Positions 1 through 6,147 are shown, counted from the first letter of the stretch. The stretch is DNA of 6,563 nucleotides from an uncultured Lachnospiraceae bacterium (GCA_934434905.1 CAKSAI010000183.1:1-6563), one strand, 5' to 3'. The notes: generated by a model from the letters alone, not told the origin. Translations and numbers: made by a program.

Positions 1-559
1 TGTACTCTGTCTTGTGGTAAACCGTGGAGCCAACAACCTCTACACGACCGGTGCTGAAGTTTCTCTGGAAGTTTGTGCAGTCGTCCTGCGCATCCCACAG
101 ACACCACTCGGCAAATGAGAAGAAGGAGAATGTCTTAGCCCTGTCGCTCTCATTTGTCAAAACCACCTGCTGTACTTCTCCGTCGTAATTCTGTGGTACG
201 AAAAATGTTACTTCAGCCTTCAGGTCATTTTTCCTACCTGTGATAACGGTGTAACCCATACCATGACGGCACTCATAAGCATCCAGCTCTGTCTTAACCG
301 GTGACCAGCCCGGATTCCAGATCGTACCGTTCTCATTGATGTAGAAATAACGACCGCCCATATCAATGGGAACATTGTTGTAGCGATAACGTGTGATCCT
401 TCTAAGACGAGCGTCCTTGTAGAAGGAATATCCCCCGGCAGTGTTGGAGATCAAGGAGAAAAAACCCTGTGTGCCTAGATAATTAATCCATGGATATGGA
501 GTTCTGGGCGAAGTAATGACGTACTCGCGATTTGCGTCATCAAAGTAACCGAATTTCAT
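1..559 (-). CDS. cbp: Cellobiose phosphorylase (GH94), N-terminal part, truncated by window edge
   Basis: This is the 5' end (186 codons plus one base) of a glycoside hydrolase family 94 phosphorylase. The enzyme splits cellobiose with phosphate in the cytoplasm into glucose 1-phosphate and glucose, saving ATP during cellulose or cellodextrin use. The translation starts MKFGYFDDANREYVI and carries blocks I recognise from clostridial cellobiose phosphorylases: PYPWINYLG (residues 22-29 region), AGGYSFYKDARLRRITRYRY (41-60), NVPIDMGGRYFYI (62-74), YECRHG (95-100) and NFQRNFSTG (163-171). All belong to the N-terminal beta-sandwich domain. The catalytic (alpha/alpha)6 barrel lies beyond the window; family members are about 800 residues. 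The ATG at 557-559 is preceded by AAAGGATG at a normal distance. The match is too close to cellobiose phosphorylase for a chitobiose or cyclic-glucan relative to be likely, but the specificity-determining region is not visible. Confidence 0.93.
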   Translation of the reverse strand, partial: MKFGYFDDANREYVITSPRTPYPWINYLGTQGFFSLISNTAGGYSFYKDARLRRITRYRYNNVPIDMGGRYFYINENGTIWNPGWSPVKTELDAYECRHGMGYTVITGRKNDLKAEVTFFVPQNYDGEVQQVVLTNESDRAKTFSFFSFAEWCLWDAQDDCTNFQRNFSTGRVEVVGSTVYHKTEY

Positions 560-605
560 GTGCAGTACCATCCTTTCAAAAAACACTTTTTATTTAATAT
601 TATAT

Positions 606-634
606 ATTATATATTAAAGATGGTAAAAGCACAA
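606..634 (-). promoter_or_regulatory. Sigma-A-type promoter of the cellobiose phosphorylase gene
   Basis: On the minus strand TTGTGC (629-634) is followed after 17 bases by a perfect TATAAT (606-611). A second TATAAT copy lies 7 bases further on (599-604) inside an AT-only stretch. The start codon is about 45 bases downstream. A private promoter here suggests that the phosphorylase is not simply co-transcribed with the phosphate transporter upstream. I saw no convincing catabolite-control (cre) site in the gap. Confidence 0.7.
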
Positions 635-666
635 TGAAAATCGCATATTAAAAATGTGTCTCAAAA

Positions 667-2430
667 CTATCCCTTAGCCGTATAGGACGGCAGCGCATAC
701 TTGTGGGCATAGCTGTCGAATTCTGTCTGAAAGTCTGCGCTGTTTGATTTGGTGGCGCGCAGTGTTTCATGCAGGTTTAGATTGTGCTGTGCGGCGTCGA
801 TGACGCAGCCAGCGATGTTGGAGCAGTGGTCGGAGGTGCGCTCCAGCCCGGTGAGCAGATCGGAGAGGACAAAGCCGGCCTCAATGCTGCACGTACCTTG
901 CTGCATCCGCAGAATATGGCGGGTGCGCATCCGTTCCTTGAGGGTGTCGATGACCTGTTCCAGCGGCTCCACCTGGGCGGCAACGGTCACATCCTGCTGA
1001 CGGAAGCAGCGCAATGAGAGATCAAGAATCTCGTCGATGGCAGCGGCAAGCACCTGAAATTCGGCCGTCGCGCTTGCGGAGAAGGTCAGCCCCTTGTTTC
1101 GCAGCTCTTCGATGGATTCCAGCACATTGACTGCATGGTCGGAAATACGTTCAAAATCGCCGATGGATTTCAGCAGCGCGGTGGCTTCCTCGCTCTCCTC
1201 CTCGCCCATGCTCTGTGCGCTGAGTTTGACCAGGTAAGTGCCGAGGATGTCCTCGTAGTGGTCGCAGTGCTCCTCATCCTGACGAATGCTTTGTGCCAGC
1301 TCCGGCGTGTATTGTGAGACAGCCTTGAGAGAATCCTTCAGCGCCCGTACAGCGCAATCCGCCATCTCACAGGCAACCGTGCGGCTGCGTTGCAGGGCCA
1401 TGGAGGGTGTTGCCAGCAGCCGATCGTCCAGCTCCACCGTCTGTTCCACGGTGTTTTTTTCAGGCACGAGACGGATTGCCAGCTTTTCCAGCAGCCCGCC
1501 TGCAGGCAGCAGAAGGGCGGTGCAGAGGATGTTGAATGCCGAGTGTGCGATGGCGATACCGGAGCGGGAGGCGGATTCATCCAACAGCACAGGTGCAAAT
1601 ATTGCCCGCACAAGGCAGAATAAAGTCAGCAGGACGGCCACGCCGATTACGTTGAACATCAGATGCACCACAGCAGCGCGGCGGGCGTTTTTGTTCGTGC
1701 CGATGGAGGACAGCAGCGCGGTCACCGTCGTGCCGATGTTCTGTCCCATGATGATGGGAATGGCGGCGGCATAGCTGACTGCACCGGTGGCGGAAAGCGC
1801 CTGTAAGATGCCAACCGAAGCGGAGCTGGACTGGATGATTCCGGTCAGCACCGCACCTGCCAGCACGCCCAGTATGGGATTCTTGAACGCGAGGAACAGG
1901 TTGGTAAACGCCGGAACCCCGGCCAGTCCTGACACAGCACCGCTCATGGTCTCCATGCCGAACATCAGCGTGGCGAAGCCTAGCAGGATCGTGCCGCTGT
2001 CCTTTTTCTTACTGCTCTTGCAGAACATATAGAAGATGATGCCGACCAGTGCCAGGATGGGCGTAAAGGAGGTTGGCTTTAAGAGGCGGATCCAGACGTT
2101 GCCGCTGTCAATATCGCCAAGGCTCAGAAGCCACGCAGTGACAGTCGTGCCGACGTTTGCACCCATGATGACGTTGATCGCCTGCCGCAGCGTCATAAGC
2201 CCTGAGTTGACGAAGCCTACCACCATGACGGTGGTGGCCGATGAGCTCTGAATGATGGCTGTCACACCAAGACCGGTGAGAAAGCCGATCAGCGGCTTGT
2301 CAGTCATCCGTTCCAGCAGAGTGCGGAGCTTGTTGCCCGCACGGCGCTCAAGTGCCTGTCCCATCAGGCTCATACCGAAGAGGAAGAGCGCCAGTCCCCC
2401 AACCATTGTCAGCACGTCAAAAATATCCAT
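667..2430 (-). CDS. Na+/phosphate cotransporter family protein with C-terminal PhoU-like domain (YjbB/NptA type)
   Basis: A complete 587-residue membrane protein of the Na/Pi-cotransporter family (PF02690), predicted to move inorganic phosphate across the cytoplasmic membrane with sodium. In relatives such as E. coli YjbB, export has been proposed. The family's inverted repeat is clear. Each half has a QSSS motif (residues 61-64 and 200-203) followed by a glycine-rich turn (GANVGTTVTA at 90-99 and GQNIGTTVTA at 229-238). Hydrophobic segments fill residues 1-315. After about residue 345 the protein becomes charged and helical, as in PhoU, with two acidic metal-site-like motifs, DFERISDH (425-432) and LERTSDH (529-535). 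Length and architecture fit the YjbB-like group rather than the shorter NptA proteins without PhoU. The start at 2430 has GGATGGAG upstream. The gene is divergent from the ferredoxin gene, and its upstream region holds a tandem PhoP-box-like repeat. Transport direction is unknown. Confidence 0.93.
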   Translation of the reverse strand: MDIFDVLTMVGGLALFLFGMSLMGQALERRAGNKLRTLLERMTDKPLIGFLTGLGVTAIIQSSSATTVMVVGFVNSGLMTLRQAINVIMGANVGTTVTAWLLSLGDIDSGNVWIRLLKPTSFTPILALVGIIFYMFCKSSKKKDSGTILLGFATLMFGMETMSGAVSGLAGVPAFTNLFLAFKNPILGVLAGAVLTGIIQSSSASVGILQALSATGAVSYAAAIPIIMGQNIGTTVTALLSSIGTNKNARRAAVVHLMFNVIGVAVLLTLFCLVRAIFAPVLLDESASRSGIAIAHSAFNILCTALLLPAGGLLEKLAIRLVPEKNTVEQTVELDDRLLATPSMALQRSRTVACEMADCAVRALKDSLKAVSQYTPELAQSIRQDEEHCDHYEDILGTYLVKLSAQSMGEEESEEATALLKSIGDFERISDHAVNVLESIEELRNKGLTFSASATAEFQVLAAAIDEILDLSLRCFRQQDVTVAAQVEPLEQVIDTLKERMRTRHILRMQQGTCSIEAGFVLSDLLTGLERTSDHCSNIAGCVIDAAQHNLNLHETLRATKSNSADFQTEFDSYAHKYALPSYTAKG

Positions 2431-2477
2431 AATGATTCTCCATCCCTTTTGTATTTTTCGTTTTTCGTAATATTTAA

Positions 2478-2512
2478 TGTAGCCTCAATCATATCCAGTG
2501 TAGCAAGGCTAC
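2478..2512. repeat. TGTAGC direct repeat plus inverted GCTAC half-site
   Basis: TGTAGC occurs at 2478-2483 and again at 2499-2504, exactly 21 bp (two helical turns) apart. An inverted copy, GCTAC, follows at 2508-2512. The first and last copies also form the inverted pair GTAGCC/GGCTAC. The cluster covers the predicted promoter core of the Na/Pi transporter gene, so it is placed where an operator would be. No regulator is recognised. Confidence 0.3.
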
Positions 2513-2517
2513 GTAAA
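2488..2517 (-). promoter_or_regulatory. Candidate promoter of the Na/Pi transporter gene
   Basis: On the minus strand TTTACG (2512-2517) and TATGAT (2488-2493) are separated by 18 bases, leaving a leader of about 50 bases before the ATG at 2430. The -10 is good and the -35 moderate, as expected if an activator helps. The segment between the boxes contains GTAGC-AAG-GCTAC (2500-2512), a small dyad that could bind a repressor. Confidence 0.45.
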
Positions 2518-2534
2518 ATCCAGTATCAGTTTTA

Positions 2535-2551
2535 TGTAAAATACATGTAAA
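2535..2551 (-). promoter_or_regulatory. Tandem PhoP-box-like repeat upstream of the Na/Pi transporter
   Basis: On the minus strand TTTACA (2546-2551), five bases, then TTTACA (2535-2540): two identical hexamers with an 11-bp period. A third, weaker copy (TTTACG, 2512-2517) coincides with the -35 box. Firmicute PhoP sites are known as tandem TT(A/T/C)ACA hexamers about 11 bp apart, and the downstream gene is a phosphate transporter. Binding by PhoP is inferred from this match only. Confidence 0.45.
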
Positions 2552-2578
2552 ATAGGAGAAACAAAAAAGTTTCAGATA

Positions 2579-2594
2579 TGTGGTTAAAACCACA
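2579..2594. promoter_or_regulatory. Perfect 16-bp dyad with Crp/Fnr-type geometry, upstream of ferredoxin gene
   Basis: TGTGGTTAAAACCACA is a perfect inverted repeat apart from its central AA, with the 5-6-5 layout (TGTGG-N6-CCACA) typical of Crp/Fnr-family operators. Its centre (2586.5) is about 41.5 bp upstream of the start point expected from the -10 at 2616-2621. This is the position used by class II activators, and the usual -35 is missing. The symmetry and position are seen directly; the regulator family is inferred. Confidence 0.5.
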
Positions 2595-2612
2595 CAAAAT
2601 ACAAAGCGAGTA

Positions 2613-2621
2613 TGCTATACT
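2613..2621 (+). promoter_or_regulatory. Extended -10 promoter of the ferredoxin-like gene
   Basis: TGC-TATACT is an extended -10 element (TG at 2613-2614, hexamer 2616-2621), with a start point expected near 2628 and a leader of about 25 bases. At 17 bases upstream only CACAAA is found, a very poor -35, so transcription probably depends on the extended -10 and an activator. Confidence 0.6.
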
Positions 2622-2652
2622 GTGTACAGAAATGAACGAGGAGGAATGAAAA

Positions 2653-3366
2653 ATGGTTAGAAAGATTATTCACATAGACGAGGAGAAGTGCAATGGCTGC
2701 GGAATATGTGCAAGTGCCTGCCATGAAGGGGCGATCGATATCGTGGACGGTAAGGCAAAGCTGGTCCGGGAAAGCTTCTGTGACGGTTTGGGCGACTGCC
2801 TTCCGACCTGCCCGACAGGAGCCATCACGTTTGAAGAGCGGGAAGCGCCGGCATATGATGAGGCGGCAGTGAAGGAGAGCCAGAGAAGGAAAGCGCTGCA
2901 TCCTGCGGGCGGCGGATGTCCCGGCTCAAGGTTTATGCAGCTTGGCAAAGAGGAAGCGAAGAATGAACCGGAGCAGGAGATGGCACAGAACTATCGTCCG
3001 GTATCGAGATTAAATCAATGGCCTTGCCAGATCAAGCTCCTTCCCACACAGGCTCCCTTTTTCGATGGGGCGAAGCTCTTAATCGCGGCTGATTGTACGG
3101 CTTACGCATACGCAAATATGCATGAAGATTTCATGAAGGGGAAGATCACCATGATCGGCTGCCCCAAGCTGGATGATGTGGATTACACCGATAAGCTGAC
3201 AGAGATCATTCGGGATAACGATATTAAGAGCGTTACCATCGTACGGATGGAGGTGCCTTGCTGCGGCGGTCTGCAAAGAGCGGCGGAGAATGCGATACGT
3301 AATAGTGGGAAGTTCCTTCCGTGGCAGGTGGTGACAATTTCACGGGACGGTAAAATTCTCGGATAA
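2653..3366 (+). CDS. Ferredoxin-like 4Fe-4S protein with cysteine-rich C-terminal domain
   Basis: A soluble 237-residue iron-sulfur protein, probably an electron carrier or redox partner in the cytoplasm. Residues 1-60 form a bacterial two-cluster ferredoxin domain. The first motif is canonical (C13-x2-C16-x2-C19-x3-C23). The second, C43-x5-C49-x3-C53-P, has leucine (L46) where the middle cysteine should be, so cluster II may be 3Fe-4S or have another ligand. Residues 61-120 are a charged linker. The C-terminal part has a further set of cysteines: C89 in GGCPG, C125 in WPCQIKLLP, C148 in ADCTAYAY, C170 in GCPKLDD and the pair C203-C204 in PCCGGL. These could hold another cluster. Proteins of this shape are widespread in clostridia, and some anaerobes have a ferredoxin (FrdX) linked to the hybrid cluster protein; equivalence to FrdX is my inference. 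The start is fixed by GAGGAGG at 2638-2644. It has its own promoter with a Crp/Fnr-like dyad. The exact partner is unknown. Confidence 0.85.
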   Translation: MVRKIIHIDEEKCNGCGICASACHEGAIDIVDGKAKLVRESFCDGLGDCLPTCPTGAITFEEREAPAYDEAAVKESQRRKALHPAGGGCPGSRFMQLGKEEAKNEPEQEMAQNYRPVSRLNQWPCQIKLLPTQAPFFDGAKLLIAADCTAYAYANMHEDFMKGKITMIGCPKLDDVDYTDKLTEIIRDNDIKSVTIVRMEVPCCGGLQRAAENAIRNSGKFLPWQVVTISRDGKILG

Positions 3367-3386
3367 ATTTTATTATTTTTCTTTTT
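3351..3386 (+). terminator. Weak AT-rich hairpin with T-rich tail after the ferredoxin-like gene
   Basis: TAAAATT (3351-3357) and AATTTTA (3366-3372) can form a 7-bp stem with an 8-base loop over the stop codon, followed by a run of mostly T up to 3386. The stem has no G-C pairs and overlaps coding sequence, so termination may be weak or absent. The next gene has its own promoter right afterwards. Confidence 0.25.
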
Positions 3387-3390
3387 CCGC

Positions 3391-3418
3391 TTGCAGTTTT
3401 TCGCAATCGTGCTAAAAT
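3391..3418 (+). promoter_or_regulatory. Promoter of the MATE-serine dehydratase operon
   Basis: TTGCAG (3391-3396), a 16-base spacer and TAAAAT (3413-3418), with TG at 3410-3411 making an extended -10. The start point should be near 3425, giving a leader of about 36 bases. Both boxes are good, so basal expression should be substantial. Confidence 0.65.
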
Positions 3419-3426
3419 GGGCGAAA
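3399..3426. promoter_or_regulatory. Possible operator dyad bracketing the -10 box of the MATE promoter
   Basis: TTTCGC (3399-3404) and GCGAAA (3421-3426) are perfect inverted half-sites around the TAAAAT box, with their centres 22 bp apart. This is where a dimeric repressor, such as the TetR or MarR proteins that often control drug exporters, would bind. Arms of only 6 bp could be chance. Confidence 0.3.
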
Positions 3427-3460
3427 GAGAGTCAACGCGCGTGCGTGAAAGGAGAAAATC

Positions 3461-4828
3461 ATGGCGGGAAATAAGACGAAAGAATTGACAGATGGTTCGC
3501 CGATGAAGCTGATCCTCGGCTTTGCCGTGCCGCTTTTGTTCGGTATGCTGTTCCAGCAGTTTTACAGCCTTATGGATACCATCATCGTGGGGCGCTACCT
3601 GGGTGTATCCGCGCTTGCTGCGGTAGGTGCCACCGGGAGTATCAACTTCCTCATTATCGGTTTCTGCCAGGGAATCTGTAACGGGTTCGGCCTGCCGGTT
3701 GCTCAGCGTTTCGGCGCCCGCGATTATGACGGTGTCCGCAAATATGTCGGCAATTCCGCCATATTGTCCGTCCTCATTGGCGGCGTGCTCACTGCGTTGA
3801 CGGTGATTTTTTGCCGCCAGATCCTGATGATGATGCAGACACCGTCGGACATCATCGACCTGTCCTACGAGTATATCGTGGTTATTTTTGCAGGAATTCC
3901 CGCAATTATTCTATATAATATACTGTCTGCCTACCTGCGTTCTCTGGGAGATTCCATCACCCCGGTCATCTTCCTGATCCTGGCAGCAGTATTGAATATC
4001 GTACTGGATCTGTTCTTTATCATCAACCTGCACTGGGGTGTGTTTGGCGCGGCATTTGCCACCGTTCTGTCCCAGGCAGTCTCCGGTGTGCTATGCCTGA
4101 TTGCTATTATAAAGAAATTTGACATCCTGCATCTTAAGCGTTCCGACTGGAGGCTGGATGCTTTCCATGTAAGGAATCTGCTGGTTATGGGGCTTCCCAT
4201 GGGGCTGCAGTATTCCATCACCGCCATCGGAAGTGTCGTCCTGCAGGCGGCGGTCAACACCCTTGGCTCCGGTGCGGTGGCGGCTATGACGGCCGGCAGC
4301 CGTATCTCCATGTTTATGGTGTGTCCGTTCGATGCCCTGGGTTCTACCATGGCAACCTACGGCGGACAGAATGTGGGAGCCGGAAAGTATGACCGTCTGG
4401 CAAAGGGCATGAAATCGGCGATCATTCTTGCGGCGATTTATTCTGCAATGATTCTTGTGGTTGTCATGATCTTTGCCCGACCGCTGATCTATCTGTTTAT
4501 CGATCCATCCGACACGGCAAATGTCGCACAGGTTGTGGCACGTGCAAGAGAATTCCTGCTCACCAACACCTGCTTCTACATGCTGTTGTCGCTGGTCAAC
4601 ATTGTGCGGTTCCTGATTCAGGGAATGGGATTTTCCGGCTTTGCTGTATTCGCCGGAGTTTTTGAAATGATTGCCCGTACACTGATCGGTCTGGTGTTTG
4701 TGCCGATCTTCGGCTTTACCGCAGCATGCTTTGCCAGCCCTCTGGCATGGCTTTTTGCAGACTGCTTCTTGATTCCTGCGTTCTTCCATTGCAGGAAGAA
4801 GCTGACGCAGCATGTAAGAAATGCATAA
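3461..4828 (+). CDS. MATE family efflux transporter
   Basis: A complete 455-residue membrane protein of the multidrug and toxic compound extrusion family, which exports cationic drugs or metabolites in exchange for Na+ or H+. The two-fold repeat is visible. The N-half opens with GSPMKLILGFAVPLLFGM (12-29) and FYSLMDTIIVGRYLGVSALAAVG (34-56); the C-half repeats the pattern with LLVMGLPMGLQYSITAIGS (240-258), AVAAMTAGSRI (272-282) and GQNVGAGKYDR (302-312). Length and hydrophobic profile fit the usual 12 membrane segments, with a short basic tail (CRKKLTQHVRNA). It resembles the clostridial MATE proteins grouped with MepA and DinF more than NorM. The start is supported by AAAGGAG at 3448-3454. 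The serine dehydratase begins 21 bases after its stop with no promoter between them, so the two are probably one operon. Substrate cannot be told from the sequence. Confidence 0.94.
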   Translation: MAGNKTKELTDGSPMKLILGFAVPLLFGMLFQQFYSLMDTIIVGRYLGVSALAAVGATGSINFLIIGFCQGICNGFGLPVAQRFGARDYDGVRKYVGNSAILSVLIGGVLTALTVIFCRQILMMMQTPSDIIDLSYEYIVVIFAGIPAIILYNILSAYLRSLGDSITPVIFLILAAVLNIVLDLFFIINLHWGVFGAAFATVLSQAVSGVLCLIAIIKKFDILHLKRSDWRLDAFHVRNLLVMGLPMGLQYSITAIGSVVLQAAVNTLGSGAVAAMTAGSRISMFMVCPFDALGSTMATYGGQNVGAGKYDRLAKGMKSAIILAAIYSAMILVVVMIFARPLIYLFIDPSDTANVAQVVARAREFLLTNTCFYMLLSLVNIVRFLIQGMGFSGFAVFAGVFEMIARTLIGLVFVPIFGFTAACFASPLAWLFADCFLIPAFFHCRKKLTQHVRNA

Positions 4829-4849
4829 TCGGATACGGAGGAGAAAATA

Positions 4850-6055
4850 ATGGAATCCATAAGAGAACTGTTCAAAATAGGTTTCGGACCATCTTCGTCG
4901 CATACCATGGGGCCACAGAGAGCTGCTGTGAAAATACGGGAGCAATATCCAAGCGCAACGCGTTTTGAGGTTGATCTGTATGGATCCCTTGCATTGACCG
5001 GCAAGGGACATTTGACCGATTATATTATTAAAAAAACATTAGGTGAGGATACGGTTGTCCGCTTTAAAAATGACAGCCTGCCTTATCATCCCAATGGAAT
5101 GCGGTTTTATGTATATCAGGATACTGAGCTGCTTGATACGGTCACGGCCTATTCTGTCGGTGGCGGGAGTGTTGAATATGAGGGGAGTCATCTTCAACAG
5201 GCAGAACAGGTTTATCCCCACAGGAAGTTAAAGGAGATCATTCATTATATAGAAGATAATGGGATTTCCTTCTATGAGTATGTTCTGAATTATGAGGATG
5301 AGCATTTTGAAGCTTATTTATATGAAGTTTTAGATGGAATGTTTGCCTGCGTTCAGAGTGGTCTGCACCAGGAGGGAGTTCTGCCCGGAAAGCTGGAACT
5401 AAAGCGGGTGGCCAAAAGCATGTATCAGCAGGCGATCAACACAAGAAGAGAGAGCGAGAGAGAACGGTTGCTGATTTCCAGCTATGCTTATGCGGTTGCG
5501 GAGGAGAATGCCTGCGGCCATCGGATCGTGACTGCCCCGACCTGCGGTGCCAGCGGCATTTTGCCTGCAGTTTTATATTATTGTTATAAGCAATTGGAAA
5601 TACCGCACAAGGAGCTGGTGAAAGCATTGGCCGTAGCAGGACTTTTCGGAAATGTGATCAAGCAAAATGCGACCATATCCGGGGCGGATGGAGGCTGTCA
5701 GGCGGAAGTTGGAAGCGCATGCGCAATGGCGGCGGCTGCTTATGGCTGGATTCTGGAATTGAATAATTCGCTGATCGAATATGCTGCGGAAATGGGTCTT
5801 GAACATAATCTGGGGCTGACCTGTGATCCGGTAGGCGGATATGTGCAGATCCCCTGTATTGAGAGGAATGGATTTGGAGCGTTACGCGCGATCGATGCGG
5901 CAACCTATGCAAAACAGCTTGGATATTTAAGAAAAAATAAGGTTTCCTTTGATTCGATTGTCAATGTCATGAAGGAGACGGGAAAAGATCTGAATAGTGC
6001 GTATAAGGAGACCTCCCTGGGAGGTCTGGCGAAGGAGTTAGGCTTAAAGGATTGA
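4850..6055 (+). CDS. sda: L-serine dehydratase (L-serine ammonia-lyase), iron-sulfur-dependent, single-chain
   Basis: Converts L-serine to pyruvate and ammonia in the cytoplasm with a 4Fe-4S cluster as Lewis acid; it is oxygen-sensitive, as expected in an anaerobe. At 401 residues it joins both parts that are separate in the two-chain clostridial enzymes. The N-terminal beta-type domain begins IGFGPSSSHTMGPQRAA, with the substrate-binding SSSHT at 15-19. The alpha-type domain from about residue 190 has TAPTCGASGILPA (228-240), a SGADGGCQAEVGSACA stretch (277-292) and LTCDPVGGYVQIPCIERN (323-340). The three cysteines expected to hold the cluster are C283, C325 and C336; their 42- and 11-residue spacing matches what I recall for the Legionella enzyme. 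No cysteine follows C336, so a C-terminal cysteine acting as fourth ligand, as described in Legionella, is absent. It is somewhat shorter than E. coli SdaA. GGAGGAG at 4837-4843 fixes the start. It is co-transcribed with the MATE gene, whose link to serine is unclear. Confidence 0.95.
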   Translation: MESIRELFKIGFGPSSSHTMGPQRAAVKIREQYPSATRFEVDLYGSLALTGKGHLTDYIIKKTLGEDTVVRFKNDSLPYHPNGMRFYVYQDTELLDTVTAYSVGGGSVEYEGSHLQQAEQVYPHRKLKEIIHYIEDNGISFYEYVLNYEDEHFEAYLYEVLDGMFACVQSGLHQEGVLPGKLELKRVAKSMYQQAINTRRESERERLLISSYAYAVAEENACGHRIVTAPTCGASGILPAVLYYCYKQLEIPHKELVKALAVAGLFGNVIKQNATISGADGGCQAEVGSACAMAAAAYGWILELNNSLIEYAAEMGLEHNLGLTCDPVGGYVQIPCIERNGFGALRAIDAATYAKQLGYLRKNKVSFDSIVNVMKETGKDLNSAYKETSLGGLAKELGLKD

Positions 6056-6096
6056 GGCTGACTCCCGCCGAATCCGTACAAAAGCGCATAGAAACA

Positions 6097-6108
6097 GAAC
6101 AAAAGTTC
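6097..6108. promoter_or_regulatory. LexA (SOS) box upstream of the uvrB remnant
   Basis: GAAC-AAAA-GTTC is a perfect match to the Firmicute LexA/DinR operator core GAAC-N4-GTTC, with the flanking G of the longer consensus on one side. It ends 10 bases before the -35 box of the uvrB promoter. uvrB is a classic SOS gene, so the site is in the expected context even though the gene behind it is broken. Confidence 0.8.
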
Positions 6109-6118
6109 GAAAATGCTC

Positions 6119-6147
6119 TGTACATTCTTAAATTCTTCTGCTATAAT
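6119..6147 (+). promoter_or_regulatory. uvrB promoter, apparently intact
   Basis: TGTACA (6119-6124), 17 bases, then a perfect TATAAT (6142-6147) preceded by TG at 6139-6140. This is a strong extended -10 promoter. The start point should be near 6154, about 35 bases before the uvrB ATG. It now reads through the uvrB fragment towards the RhuM gene. Confidence 0.75.

Noticed and set aside
591..620. Tandem ATTATAT heptamers in the gap before the cellobiose phosphorylase gene
   Set aside because: Only two and a half copies, and they are explained by overlapping -10 boxes in an AT-rich promoter.
635..660. Possible CcpA (cre) site upstream of the cellobiose phosphorylase gene
   Set aside because: The CG-centred sequence ATATGCGATTTTCA misses several fixed cre positions when aligned on its CG.
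1286..1774. 162-codon plus-strand frame inside the Na/Pi transporter gene
   Set aside because: Low-complexity Ser/Arg/Ala-rich product antisense to a clearly coding frame; no promoter or ribosome site.
2584..2901. 105-codon minus-strand frame overlapping the ferredoxin gene
   Set aside because: It runs antisense through the ferredoxin motif and into its promoter, with no family resemblance.
3435..3447. Thirteen-base alternating purine-pyrimidine run (ACGCGCGTGCGTG) in the MATE leader
   Set aside because: Z-DNA potential of such a short run is low and nothing else supports a role.
4091..5011. Long open frame on the minus strand (306 codons) across the MATE and serine dehydratase genes
   Set aside because: Its protein is rich in His, Arg and Gln with no recognisable motif, it has no fitting ribosome site, and both overlapped plus-strand genes are unmistakable. 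It is an antisense shadow of GC-skewed codons.
5439..5467. GA-rich, purine-only-like stretch in the serine dehydratase gene
   Set aside because: It encodes the charged helix NTRRESERERL in the correct frame and needs no other explanation.
6009..6027. Strong hairpin AGACCTCC-CTG-GGAGGTCT near the end of the serine dehydratase gene
   Set aside because: It lies within the coding sequence for the conserved TSLGGLA segment and has no following T run, so it is not an intrinsic terminator. The symmetry probably comes from codon choice, though some effect on the mRNA 3' end cannot be excluded.
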